From the NCBI GenBank assembly GCA_002439285.1, contig DJTQ01000313.1, positions 1 to 13,835 on the forward strand: a stretch of 13,835 nucleotides of DNA, written 5' to 3'. Under the pieces are notes generated by a model that did no database searches, was not told the origin of the DNA, and worked only from the letters and a program-made list of their open reading frames with translations. Positions 1-6,157 of the stretch are shown here, in pieces. Both the position numbers and the translations under genes were made by a program. Positions within the stretch are counted from its first letter, which is position 1, and each line of letters starts with the position of its first letter. The stretch is from Paenibacillaceae bacterium UBA6304. Lineage in GTDB: Bacteria; Bacillota; Bacilli; Paenibacillales; Paenibacillaceae.

Positions 1-57
1 GTTATTGGGAACCTCTCCATCGTCCTTCACAAAAAAAGATCTGACTAGCTGTTCCAT
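1..57 (-). CDS. Probable YjlB-type cupin protein, N-terminal fragment
   Basis: Only the first 19 codons are in the window; the gene runs off the left edge. An ATG at 57 is preceded by GGAGAGGAG, 10 bases upstream on the minus strand. The peptide reads MEQLVRSFFVKDDGEVPNN. The FF-x-KDDG-x-(V/I)PNN pattern is what I recall from the N-terminus of YjlB-like cupins, which are small single-domain beta-barrel proteins of uncertain function in Bacillus and Paenibacillus. The strong ribosome binding site and the family-like start make a real gene likely. The family call rests on 19 residues and is tentative. It lies 90 bp downstream of the next minus-strand gene, so the two could be co-transcribed. 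Confidence 0.5.
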   Translation of the reverse strand, partial: MEQLVRSFFVKDDGEVPNN

Positions 58-147
58 GATCGTCCAACTCCTCTCCACTCATTGGTGTACTCGTAGTACC
101 TGTACCCTTAGAGCGTAAAGGTTAAACCCATTGGATCTGGTCATAGA

Positions 148-366
148 TTAGATGCCGGCATCTTTAGAATTTTCGTCCGCATGGCCAACGTTTTGTCCGG
201 CCTCTCCTATTACCGACTCGGGGAAATCCATCGTATTCGTCGTTGTCTCCTCGATCAACCCGTTATCCATCGTCACATTACCGCCTCCCAGACCTTCGTT
301 GACCATGCGGTCGATATCCAGGAAACGATTCTCTCTGCCGTCTTTCTGTCTCCCGCCTACCGTCAT
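148..366 (-). CDS. Small hypothetical protein (72 aa) with a DIDRMVNEGLGGG motif
   Basis: The frame is open further upstream, but the ATG at 366 is the best start because GGAAGGAG lies 9 bases before it. The protein has 72 residues. It is hydrophilic and acidic towards the C-terminus, with no signal peptide, membrane segment or cysteine. Its core is FLDIDRMVNEGLGGGNV followed by a GLIEETTTNT stretch. I have the impression of similar short proteins in Bacillus and Paenibacillus but cannot name a family, and I assign no function. The stop is TAA. No convincing sigma-A promoter is visible upstream; an AT-rich TATACAAT lies about 30 bp before the start without a clear -35 box. The overlapping plus-strand frames at 152-465 lack this start context and are shadows. 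Confidence 0.6.
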   Translation of the reverse strand: MTVGGRQKDGRENRFLDIDRMVNEGLGGGNVTMDNGLIEETTTNTMDFPESVIGEAGQNVGHADENSKDAGI

Positions 367-508
367 GCATCTTGGCTCCTTCCTATTTGTTTTTATTGTA
401 TAAACGGCAATAGTCTTCCCGGATCGGGTGGAGATGATTCGCAACTAGATAGGATGAGCTTATGAAATTGATGTTAGGGCACGAATAATGTTCCTTGATG
501 ATGGCATA

Positions 509-535
509 AAGAAAAAGCCCCCATTAAGGTGGCTT
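509..535 (-). terminator. Rho-independent terminator for the minus-strand gene at 558-755
   Basis: On the minus strand the hairpin reads AAGCCACC-TTAAT-GGGGGCTT with one internal mismatch, followed by TTTTTCTTT. It lies 22 bp past the stop of the Arg/Cys-rich small gene and is oriented to end that transcript. The T-rich tail is clear on the minus strand, while the plus strand has only CTAAGTTTT, so plus-strand use would be weaker. Confidence 0.75.
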
Positions 536-557
536 CTAAGTTTTATAGATTAACTAT

Positions 558-755
558 TCATCTGCGACGGCAACGACAGCGGCAGTTACTTCCGGAACGT
601 GTCTTGCGCTTCCTATTCCTGCAGTTATGACGGCGTTTCCTCGGTCCTGAAGGCGCTTGTCCTTCATTTTGTTCAGGACCGTTCTCATTCGACTCCTCCT
701 GCTCCTCATTCAAGCAGGGGACCAGCCTTCCCCATGGATCGATCTTGTACCTCAT
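558..755 (-). CDS. Small Arg/Cys-rich basic protein (65 aa), possibly spore-coat related
   Basis: The start is the ATG at 755, placed 7 bases after a near-perfect AAAGGAGGGG ribosome binding site. A longer reading from a GTG at 761 would put the start inside the spacer. The 65-residue product has a short N-terminus (MRYKIDPWGRLVPC), an acidic Gln/Glu/Asn-rich middle, and a strongly basic C-terminus rich in Arg, Lys and Cys that ends NCRCRCRRR. There is no signal peptide or membrane segment. Such tails occur in some small spore coat proteins and in nucleic-acid or metal binding peptides, but I do not recognise a family. The very strong ribosome binding site and a dedicated terminator (509-535) argue that it is expressed. 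The coat assignment is inference only. Confidence 0.65.
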   Translation of the reverse strand: MRYKIDPWGRLVPCLNEEQEESNENGPEQNEGQAPSGPRKRRHNCRNRKRKTRSGSNCRCRCRRR

Positions 756-833
756 AAACACCCCTCCTTTTATTCAGTTTATGTCCAACTGTGGAAGAGT
801 GCTTGGACCGATAGTCAGGTTCTGCTTGGACGG

Positions 834-1292
834 TTAACCCTTGTTTCGAAATTTAGCGACTTCGGGTTCAATTTCGGATACGAGTTTTCCAAGTATCTGA
901 TTAAATTGTTGTTTTTCCTCTATTGTTAACACATTTAAGAATACAGGCTGAAAATCCCCATTCTGATTTAATACCACTTTACCGGCTTTAGTTAAAGTAA
1001 TCATCATCACGCGCTGGTCTTCTTCCGACTTGTACCGCTCGATGAATCCCTTCTTCTCTAACTTCTTAATCATTTCGGAAGCCGATTGCGGGCGCATATC
1101 CAATTGACTGACCAGATCCTTTTGAGAAATAACCGGCGTTTGATCCAGAATACTCAGTATCTTGCCTTGCCCCCGATTCAGAACACCGAACACGCTGCCT
1201 TTATCTATGTTTTCCTTTAAGAACAGCGTAAGTAAATCACTATATTTCATGAAATTTGTGGTTATATCAATATTCAATTGCTTTTCATCCAT
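834..1292 (-). CDS. MarR-family transcriptional repressor
   Basis: This is a 152-residue winged helix-turn-helix regulator of normal MarR length. Helix 1 (about 8-30) and the C-terminal helices (about 122-148) would form the dimer interface. The DNA-binding part is residues 40-105, with a recognition helix around 67-80 (RPQSASEMIKKLEKKG) and a wing carrying the family D-x-R signature at D92/R94, then the typical ITLTKAGK. The ATG at 1292 follows AGAAGGGG. The gene is divergent from an ABC exporter, with 144 bp between the two starts. That interval holds three copies of one palindrome (see operators), so the protein probably represses both the exporter and itself until a ligand, likely a toxic small molecule, releases it. 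The ligand cannot be read from the sequence. No clear terminator follows. Confidence 0.93.
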   Translation of the reverse strand: MDEKQLNIDITTNFMKYSDLLTLFLKENIDKGSVFGVLNRGQGKILSILDQTPVISQKDLVSQLDMRPQSASEMIKKLEKKGFIERYKSEEDQRVMMITLTKAGKVVLNQNGDFQPVFLNVLTIEEKQQFNQILGKLVSEIEPEVAKFRNKG

Positions 1293-1329
1293 GACAATTT
1301 CCCCTTCTCTTTTCTCATTACCTCCCTAT

Positions 1330-1350
1330 TTTATCAGGTTACCGAACTAT
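1330..1350. promoter_or_regulatory. Putative MarR operator O1, on the marR side
   Basis: This 21-bp segment is centred on AGGTTACC at 1336-1343. It matches the near-perfect operator at 1395-1415 at 15 of 21 positions. It lies 38 bp upstream of the marR start, next to an AT-rich GATAAAAT that could serve as the marR -10 region on the minus strand. This placement suggests autoregulation. It is the weakest of the three copies. Confidence 0.5.
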
Positions 1351-1364
1351 TTTAAATCAAGTTG

Positions 1365-1393
1365 TTGACAATTTAGTAAGGGTACCTTATTTT
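1365..1393 (+). promoter_or_regulatory. Sigma-A promoter of the ABC exporter operon
   Basis: A perfect TTGACA -35 box at 1365-1370 is followed by a 17-bp spacer and a TATTTT -10 box at 1388-1393. Transcription would begin near 1400, about 37 bp before the ATP-binding protein start. The spacer and -10 box coincide with operator O2, and O3 covers the start site, so bound repressor would block RNA polymerase. Confidence 0.7.
1373..1393. promoter_or_regulatory. Putative MarR operator O2 overlapping the exporter promoter
   Basis: The segment begins TTAGTAAGGGTACCTT and matches O3 (1395-1415) at 17 of 21 positions. It overlaps the spacer and -10 box of the exporter promoter. Its centre is 22 bp from that of O3, about two helical turns, so two dimers would sit on the same face of the DNA. 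Confidence 0.65.
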
Positions 1394-1394
1394 A

Positions 1395-1415
1395 TTAGTA
1401 AGGTTACCTTACTAA
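1395..1415. promoter_or_regulatory. Putative MarR operator O3, near-perfect palindrome
   Basis: A palindrome with 10-bp arms, TTAGTAAGGT and ACCTTACTAA, around one central T at 1405. It lies over the expected transcription start of the exporter operon, upstream of the AAGGAG ribosome binding site at 1423-1428. Symmetry, length and position fit a MarR dimer site. It is the best copy of the three. Confidence 0.75.
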
Positions 1416-1436
1416 ATTTGAAAAGGAGCAGATAAA

Positions 1437-2366
1437 ATGACAGAGCTAGCCGTTTCAACTAAGGAACTCGTTAAAGAGTTTCCTAACAAACGAGCCGTCG
1501 ACGGAATTTCTTTGGATATAAAAAAGGGAGAAATCTTCGGCATTCTAGGCCCAAATGGTGCAGGAAAAACTACTTTCTTACGAATGCTTGCCACGATTAC
1601 TAAAGTTTCGAAAGGCAAGGCCATGATATTTGGCAAGGACGTCACCAAGGAAGCCCGGCAGGTTCGGAGCTTGATCGGCTTAACCGGTCAATATGCCACC
1701 GTTGATGAGGAATTAACTGCACTGGAAAACTTGAAACTGTTTGGACAATTGAATGGTTTATCGGCGAGCCAATCCAAAGCGAGAGCTCTGGAGCTTCTAA
1801 ATCAATTTTCGCTAACCGAAGCAAAGGATCGTCCCATTCGTGAATTTTCAGGCGGGATGCGCAGACGATTGGATCTATCCGTGAGCTTAATTGTGAAGCC
1901 GCCTTTAATTTTTCTCGACGAACCGACAACCGGCTTAGATCCGCGCACAAGAGGAGAAATGTGGGAGGTCATTCGCAACTTGGCAAACGACGGGGCAACG
2001 ATTCTGCTGACAACGCAGTATTTGGAGGAAGCGGATCAACTGGCTGATCGGCTGGCCATTATCAATCATGGAAGGATCATTTCCCAGGGAACTCCCAACG
2101 AATTGAAGTCACTGTTAAGTGAGACTCAGCTTGAAATTACTCTGGAGCATATAAAGGATGCCGAAAGAACCAAAGAACTCATCGAGGCGGAAATCGCTCA
2201 AGAAGCTTTATTTTCACCGGAAGGAAGCAAATTGACCGTTAAGCTGGCGGATACCAAAGTCATGACGAAATTACTCTTAGGTTTGACTCAGCAAGGGATA
2301 GAAATCAAGGAGTTTTCGGTCAGAAAGCCGACGTTGGATGAAGTGTTCCTGGAATTAACTAAATAA
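1437..2366 (+). CDS. DrrA-type ABC transporter ATP-binding protein
   Basis: A 309-residue nucleotide-binding subunit of a type-2 (ABC-2) exporter, closest in pattern to the daunorubicin-resistance DrrA family. Visible motifs are Walker A GPNGAGKTT at 38-46, Q-loop Q85, signature FSGGMRRR at 138-145, Walker B LIFLDEP at 157-163 and D-loop GLDPR at 166-170. The switch position is Gln (Q194 in TTQYLEEAD) instead of the usual His; this is a known DrrA-family trait and not a sign of inactivity. The last 80 residues form the C-terminal extension typical of DrrA, ending PTLDEVFLELTK. The start ATG follows AAGGAG by 8 bases. The permease gene begins 16 bp after the stop, so the two form an operon. 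The pair probably exports a hydrophobic drug or toxic compound across the cytoplasmic membrane. Confidence 0.95.
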   Translation: MTELAVSTKELVKEFPNKRAVDGISLDIKKGEIFGILGPNGAGKTTFLRMLATITKVSKGKAMIFGKDVTKEARQVRSLIGLTGQYATVDEELTALENLKLFGQLNGLSASQSKARALELLNQFSLTEAKDRPIREFSGGMRRRLDLSVSLIVKPPLIFLDEPTTGLDPRTRGEMWEVIRNLANDGATILLTTQYLEEADQLADRLAIINHGRIISQGTPNELKSLLSETQLEITLEHIKDAERTKELIEAEIAQEALFSPEGSKLTVKLADTKVMTKLLLGLTQQGIEIKEFSVRKPTLDEVFLELTK

Positions 2367-2381
2367 TAAGGAGAGATAACG

Positions 2382-3170
2382 ATGGAATCTGTGATAAGCA
2401 AACAAAACAACTTAAAGAGTGCGCTGGTTGATATTTTAGTCATGGCCAAAAGAAATATCCTGAAAATCAGACATAATCCCGATAAATTGATCGATGTCAC
2501 CGTGATCCCTATTTTCTTTATGATTGTCTTTTCCTATTTGTTCGGTGGCGCCATTGCCGGTGGTGTAAAAGGATATTTGCCCATCATCGTGCCGGGCATT
2601 CTGATTCAAACCCTGATCATGTCGTCATCAGCGACAGGTGCACAATTACGGGAAGACTTGGATACCGGTGTGTTTGATCGGTTCAAATCTCTTCCTATTG
2701 TACGGATTGCTCCACTAGCCGGTTTAGTGGTATCCGATATTTTGCGATATTTCATGGCAGTTTTGTTCTCGATAGGTACGGGTCTCCTTCTTGGGTGGCG
2801 TCCGGAGGCGGGATTTGGTTGGCTCATTGTCGCTTCACTTTTGGCGATTTTCGGTGCATGCGCAATCAGTTGGGTGTTCGCCTTAATCGGTTTGGTATCC
2901 AAATCCGCAGCCACAATCTCCAGTGTTTCGACCATGGTCACCATGATGATGTCGTTCTTATCCAATGCCTTCGTGCCAACCGATACTTTACCGACTTTTT
3001 TGCAAAGAGTAGCTGAATATAATCCCGTTACTTTTCTGGTCACTGCGTTTAAGGATTTAGCCAACCACGGACAATTCACTTCAAGCGCTTCAATGACCAT
3101 CCTGATCGGTGTGCTGATTGTTGTGATTATCGCTCCGATTACAGTTAAGATTTATAACAAAAAAATTTAG
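2382..3170 (+). CDS. DrrB-type ABC-2 transporter permease
   Basis: A 262-residue integral membrane protein, the usual length for a DrrB-like permease. Six hydrophobic segments can be read at about 40-58, 65-85, 117-138, 145-170, 178-197 and 238-255. Family marks are the D-x-x-TGVFDRFKSLPI segment at 92-105, which follows the second membrane segment, and LSNAFVPTDTLP through AEYNPVT at 193-217. The ATG follows AAGGAG by about 10 bases and lies 15 bp after the ATP-binding protein stop, which shows translational linkage. It would form the membrane channel of the exporter with two copies of the ATPase. The divergent MarR gene implies induction by a substrate or related stress. The substrate is unknown. 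Confidence 0.94.
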   Translation: MESVISKQNNLKSALVDILVMAKRNILKIRHNPDKLIDVTVIPIFFMIVFSYLFGGAIAGGVKGYLPIIVPGILIQTLIMSSSATGAQLREDLDTGVFDRFKSLPIVRIAPLAGLVVSDILRYFMAVLFSIGTGLLLGWRPEAGFGWLIVASLLAIFGACAISWVFALIGLVSKSAATISSVSTMVTMMMSFLSNAFVPTDTLPTFLQRVAEYNPVTFLVTAFKDLANHGQFTSSASMTILIGVLIVVIIAPITVKIYNKKI

Positions 3171-3196
3171 CAGAGCTATTCGCAAAAAGAGGAAAC

Positions 3197-3259
3197 GCCA
3201 TCGGAATCTCAGAAATGTGGAGTATAGTATCTGCTACTCAGAGAGAGATTACCGATGGC
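3197..3259. terminator. Long inverted repeat between convergent units, possible bidirectional terminator
   Basis: GCCATCGGAATCTC at 3197-3210 pairs with GAGATT-a-CCGATGGC at 3245-3259, giving a 14-bp stem with one bulged A. Inside it GAGTA and TACTC can form an inner stem. On the minus strand the hairpin is followed by GTTTCCTCTTTTTG, which resembles a terminator for the 112-residue gene cluster that ends at 3337. On the plus strand no T-run follows, so its role behind the exporter operon is less clear. The stem is longer than most intrinsic terminators, so a remnant of a small mobile element is an alternative. Confidence 0.5.
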
Positions 3260-3330
3260 CTCCCTTCACTTAATGCTAGCCGGTACAATGTTACTTAAAT
3301 CGGTATCTAGGCCACTTTACCCATGCATAA

Positions 3331-3387
3331 AATTATTTAGTCGAGTCCGGGTTTTTCGCTGTCGATGAACCAGGCTGGGCCTCCGAC
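3331..3387. repeat. 57-bp exact direct repeat, unit 1 (3' end of paralogue copy 1)
   Basis: This segment is identical over 57 bp to 3693-3749. It spans the stop codon and the last 16 codons of copy 1 (GGPAWFIDSEKPGLD). Identity stops abruptly on both sides while the central parts of the two genes differ strongly. This suggests recent unequal duplication or gene conversion. Confidence 0.85.
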
Positions 3388-3675
3388 ATTGATGACCTCT
3401 TTTGCTTTATAGTTATAAATAATATTGATGCTTACACTTTCTTGTCCTTTAATGTATCCATGCAAGAAAATTCTAGCGCTTATTGCAGGATGATTAATAT
3501 CATAATCTCTTAGTATAAAGTTGACATCATAGTGCTTTTTTATGTATTCCTGACCGATTATCGTGGCTTCTTCCACCATCTCCTTCTTCTCCAAATTGGA
3601 TTTATAGCGATACCCCCCGATGGCGATGGCAATCACAAGCAATATGGACAACCAAATTAATAGTTTCTTTCGCAT
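3337..3675 (-). CDS. Membrane-anchored 112-aa protein, copy 1; candidate T7SS immunity protein
   Basis: The ATG at 3675 follows AAAGGTG; the GTG at 3684 lies within that ribosome binding site. All three paralogues then start MRKKLL and have exactly 112 residues. Residues 1-5 are basic and 6-23 form one membrane segment (IWLSILLVIAIAIGG), followed by a domain of about 85 residues that should lie outside the cell. There is no lipobox cysteine. The domain contains EYIKKHY, a GYIKGQE turn, a YNY strand and a conserved GGPAWFIDS near the C-terminus. This layout is reminiscent of DUF1433-type proteins, the group to which I recall the immunity partner of the staphylococcal lipase toxin TslA belonging; the match is by eye only. 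It is last in a three-gene minus-strand cluster divergent from a lipase-WXG gene. The last 57 bp are identical to those of copy 2. Confidence 0.75.
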   Translation of the reverse strand: MRKKLLIWLSILLVIAIAIGGYRYKSNLEKKEMVEEATIIGQEYIKKHYDVNFILRDYDINHPAISARIFLHGYIKGQESVSINIIYNYKAKEVINVGGPAWFIDSEKPGLD

Positions 3676-3692
3676 GTGTATCACCTTTGCTT

Positions 3693-3749
3693 AATTATTT
3701 AGTCGAGTCCGGGTTTTTCGCTGTCGATGAACCAGGCTGGGCCTCCGAC
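3693..3749. repeat. 57-bp exact direct repeat, unit 2 (3' end of paralogue copy 2)
   Basis: The partner of 3331-3387, covering the stop region and last codons of copy 2. The corresponding end of copy 3 (from 4094) is clearly diverged, so the homogenising event involved copies 1 and 2 only. Confidence 0.85.
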
Positions 3750-4037
3750 GTTCTCGACTTTTTTTTCGCGATAATTATATGTAATGGAAATGGCCGCATC
3801 TTCTTGATCCTTGATATAACCTTCAATAAATATTGTAGAAGTGATCCAGCCAGGGAGGACATCATAACTTTTTAGTATAAACTCCCTACCGTAATGCGCT
3901 CTTATGTATTCCTGACTAATTACTACCGCCTCACCAACCATCTCCTTCTTCTCCAAATTGGATTTATAGCGATATCCCCCGATGGCGATGGCAATCACAA
4001 GGAATATGGACAACCAAATTAATAGTTTCTTTCGCAT
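3699..4037 (-). CDS. Membrane-anchored 112-aa protein, copy 2; candidate T7SS immunity protein
   Basis: The ATG at 4037 follows AAGGAG-ATAAAG; this start aligns with both paralogues, so the longer frame to 4070 is not used. Residues 1-5 are basic and residues 6-23 form one membrane segment, with the remainder predicted outside. The N-terminal 34 residues and the last 15 are almost the same as in copy 1. The centre (about 38-95) differs, with HYGREFILKSYD, IFIEGYIKDQE and ITYNYREKKV. Conserved ends with a variable centre resemble toxin-immunity paralogues that diversify in the binding face. It lies 23 bp upstream of copy 1 and 56 bp downstream of copy 3, consistent with one transcript. The function is inferred from context, not from a catalytic or binding motif. 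Confidence 0.75.
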   Translation of the reverse strand: MRKKLLIWLSIFLVIAIAIGGYRYKSNLEKKEMVGEAVVISQEYIRAHYGREFILKSYDVLPGWITSTIFIEGYIKDQEDAAISITYNYREKKVENVGGPAWFIDSEKPGLD

Positions 4038-4093
4038 CTTTATCTCCTTCGTACAAAGTTTTTGCCGCAATTTTTTGTGAATATGGATAATAC

Positions 4094-4432
4094 CTAATCA
4101 GTATCCGCCTTTTTGCTATCGATGAACCAACCAGGCCCCCCAACACCACGTACTTCTTTATTTCTATAATCGTATGTAACAGAAATAGTTATATCTTCAT
4201 GCCCTCGTATATAACCGTCGAGAAAAATTGTAGAACTGATCGAGGGATGAATGATTTCATAGCTTTTTAGTATAAACTCTCTGTCGTAATACTTTTTTAT
4301 GTACTCTTGACTAAGTATCGTTGCGGTCGCTACCATCTCTTTCCTTTCCAGATTGTGTTTATAGCGATATCCCCCGATGACGATGGCAATTACAAGGAAT
4401 ATGGACAACCAAATTAATAGTTTCTTTCGCAT
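4094..4432 (-). CDS. Membrane-anchored 112-aa protein, copy 3; candidate T7SS immunity protein
   Basis: First gene of the minus-strand trio. The ATG at 4432 follows GGGGGAG by 6 bases; the upstream in-frame GTG at 4447 is inside that ribosome binding site. It has the same 112-residue design: a basic start, a membrane segment at 6-23, then a predicted extracellular domain with EYIKKYYDREFILKSYE, FLDGYIRGHED, a YDY strand and GGPGWFIDS. The C-terminal tail (KKADTD) differs from the other two copies. The lipase-WXG gene starts 270 bp away on the opposite strand. Outside-facing membrane anchoring is what protection against a secreted membrane-active lipase would need. Alternatively the trio could be an unrelated small membrane protein family. 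Confidence 0.75.
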   Translation of the reverse strand: MRKKLLIWLSIFLVIAIVIGGYRYKHNLERKEMVATATILSQEYIKKYYDREFILKSYEIIHPSISSTIFLDGYIRGHEDITISVTYDYRNKEVRGVGGPGWFIDSKKADTD

Positions 4433-4594
4433 CTTTATCTCCCCCACAGTAGAAATTAACTAGTATCAAGCTCTCCTCAATGGATCAATTTACTTAGGCA
4501 CTAGGACTCCTATAGTTGCGTTGTTGCTCTTTATTCGGTCATAATTTTTAGGACTCTCCCCCTATTTCTAACTTACTAATATAGTTATTCCTCA

Positions 4595-4623
4595 TACACA
4601 AAATATAACCTATGCAGTATAAT
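4595..4623 (+). promoter_or_regulatory. Probable promoter of the lipase-WXG operon
   Basis: A perfect TATAAT at 4618-4623 lies 17 bp after TACACA (4595-4600), which matches TTGACA at 4 of 6 positions. The start codon is about 80 bp downstream. The 270-bp divergent region (4433-4702) also holds a direct repeat TAGGACTC at 4502-4509 and 4549-4556 and a near-palindrome at 4501-4517. I see no other gene there and no convincing promoter for the opposite cluster. Confidence 0.45.
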
Positions 4624-4702
4624 AGTTCCAATCTAACTTGTATAAGGTTTTAGGGATGAGTTATTTTCCAGTACTTTACTTCAAAAAAAAGGGAGACTGT
4701 TG

Positions 4703-6130
4703 ATGTCATTAATTAGCGACAAAACATATTGGAACATATCAGACCTTTCTTACAAAAGAACTCTTACTTCCAAGGAACTCGACTATGTACCAGGGTGGGA
4801 GGTGGTAGAACCCAAAGCCATGCTGCATGACACAAACGGCTCTGGTTTTGATTCAACCGTATTTTATAATAAGGAAACGAATCAAGTCATTATCGGCTAC
4901 AGAGGAACAGAACCGCCAAGCTTGCGGCACATTGGAAGTGTAGCAGCAGATTATGGAACCGATTTGAATGATGTCGTCGGCAATCGCGTTAAGAATTTGG
5001 AAGAGGTACACCAGTATTATGAGGAAAATAAGGACAAGATCAGTGCCCTTCCTTATGATGCACAACTGGCTTTTATACAGGAAGAGGCGAAATATCATGA
5101 CAACCAGTTCGTACAAGGCCAAAATCTGTACGATGCCGTCAAGAAGGAATATCCTACAGCTGAAATATCCACTACCGGCCACTCTCTCGGAGGCGCGCTA
5201 GCCGAGTATGTCGCAGTACGTAATGGGTTACCTTCAGTCAGCTTCAATGCACCCAGTATCAATCATATTCTACCGGATGAGCTTCAAGACAAAGCAAAGA
5301 ACGGAGACTTCCGGAATACGAATATCGCCTACGTCAACCCAAAGGATACGATCGGATCTGACACCAATTCACAACAACATGTTGGAGAGACCTATTATAT
5401 AAATTCAACTTATAAGGAAGCAAATACGTACGAATTTAAAACGGTTGCCCCTATCCCTGTCCTCCAAACTAGGCTTGGCTCCAAAGTGACGCCTATAACA
5501 TACATTCCGATTACAATGTCCTTAGGACTGCAGGGGCCCTTAGTGAAAGCGTACCACACCATCTTTGGCGATCAGAACCATGCTTTGGACCATTTTAAGT
5601 TTGATGAGAACGGGAATATCTTGAATGACCTTTATACTATGGACGGTGAAGCGGTGGAGACCAATCCGAGAATCGCCGCTTACGAGAACATGATCGCGGC
5701 AAGAGAGAAATTCAAAGAAGCTGTCGGAGATTTAGTAGAACGTTACGGTTCACAGTGGGGCAAATTTGGGGAATGGGCCGCTTCAGGGCTTGGCGTAACT
5801 TTAAGTAGCGGGCAGGCAGGTGGCAACGAAGTCACTTTTGCAGGAAATAAGCACGGCGGTACCATCCAACTCACGCCTGAAGAACTGCAAAATGCCGCAC
5901 GCCAGATGCGGAGCAGCTTGCAGGAATTCGGCAGCGACGCTAGCTATTCGATCCGACTATTTCAAGCCCAGGTTGAAACCAGCCAAAGCAAATCCCTCAC
6001 CCCCATTGTTCACAACGCCATAACCTCATTTCAACGAATCAATCAGTGGTATCAAGAGTCCATCACAGAAATTGCAGACTATATCGACCTGAAGGCCAAG
6101 CTGTTTATAACTGCCGATCAACAGAACTAA
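4703..6130 (+). CDS. Putative T7SS lipase toxin with reversed domain order (lipase N-terminal, WXG/LXG-like C-terminal)
   Basis: The ATG at 4703 follows GGGAG by 7 bases; the TTG at 4700 is too close to it. The product has 475 residues. Residues about 30-300 are an alpha/beta hydrolase like class 3 lipases and DUF2974 proteins: oxyanion-loop segment GYRGTE at 65-70, DYGTDLND at 83-90, nucleophile elbow GHSLGG at 159-164 (S161), likely acid D215 in NPKDTIGS, and H293 or H297 in NHALDHF as the base. Residues about 325-370 link to a helical tail (385-475) that opens with the WXG100-like TPEELQNAARQM and continues with a second long helix, but lacks a W-x-G turn. There is no Sec signal peptide. 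Usual LXG toxins carry the targeting helices first; here they are last, as in staphylococcal TslA. A WXG100-like gene follows after 27 bp. The predicted role is a secreted phospholipase/esterase toxin acting on competitor membranes; the substrate is inferred. Confidence 0.8.
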   Translation: MSLISDKTYWNISDLSYKRTLTSKELDYVPGWEVVEPKAMLHDTNGSGFDSTVFYNKETNQVIIGYRGTEPPSLRHIGSVAADYGTDLNDVVGNRVKNLEEVHQYYEENKDKISALPYDAQLAFIQEEAKYHDNQFVQGQNLYDAVKKEYPTAEISTTGHSLGGALAEYVAVRNGLPSVSFNAPSINHILPDELQDKAKNGDFRNTNIAYVNPKDTIGSDTNSQQHVGETYYINSTYKEANTYEFKTVAPIPVLQTRLGSKVTPITYIPITMSLGLQGPLVKAYHTIFGDQNHALDHFKFDENGNILNDLYTMDGEAVETNPRIAAYENMIAAREKFKEAVGDLVERYGSQWGKFGEWAASGLGVTLSSGQAGGNEVTFAGNKHGGTIQLTPEELQNAARQMRSSLQEFGSDASYSIRLFQAQVETSQSKSLTPIVHNAITSFQRINQWYQESITEIADYIDLKAKLFITADQQN

Positions 6131-6157
6131 ATTATAACTTGTGGTGGTGCTTATTGT

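Noticed and set aside
152..465. Two plus-strand open frames overlapping the 72-residue minus-strand gene
   Set aside because: They lack ribosome binding sites and recognisable content, while the minus-strand frame has a well-placed GGAAGGAG and protein-like composition.
775..783. CATAAACTG resembling a sigma-K -10 box (CATAnnnTA) upstream of the Arg/Cys-rich gene
   Set aside because: It would place the transcription start at the ribosome binding site, leaving almost no leader, and the -35 spacing is off. It is not adequate support for sporulation control.
783..831. Repeated TGCTTGGAC (800-808, 823-831) and GTCCAA/TTGGAC pairing downstream of marR as a terminator
   Set aside because: The stem is only 6 bp with a 14-base loop and no T-run on the minus strand.
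4703..6130. Ordinary housekeeping esterase or lipase
   Set aside because: The C-terminal WXG100-like helical tail, lack of a Sec signal peptide and the adjacent WXG100-like gene favour a T7SS effector, though lipase activity itself is retained in the call.
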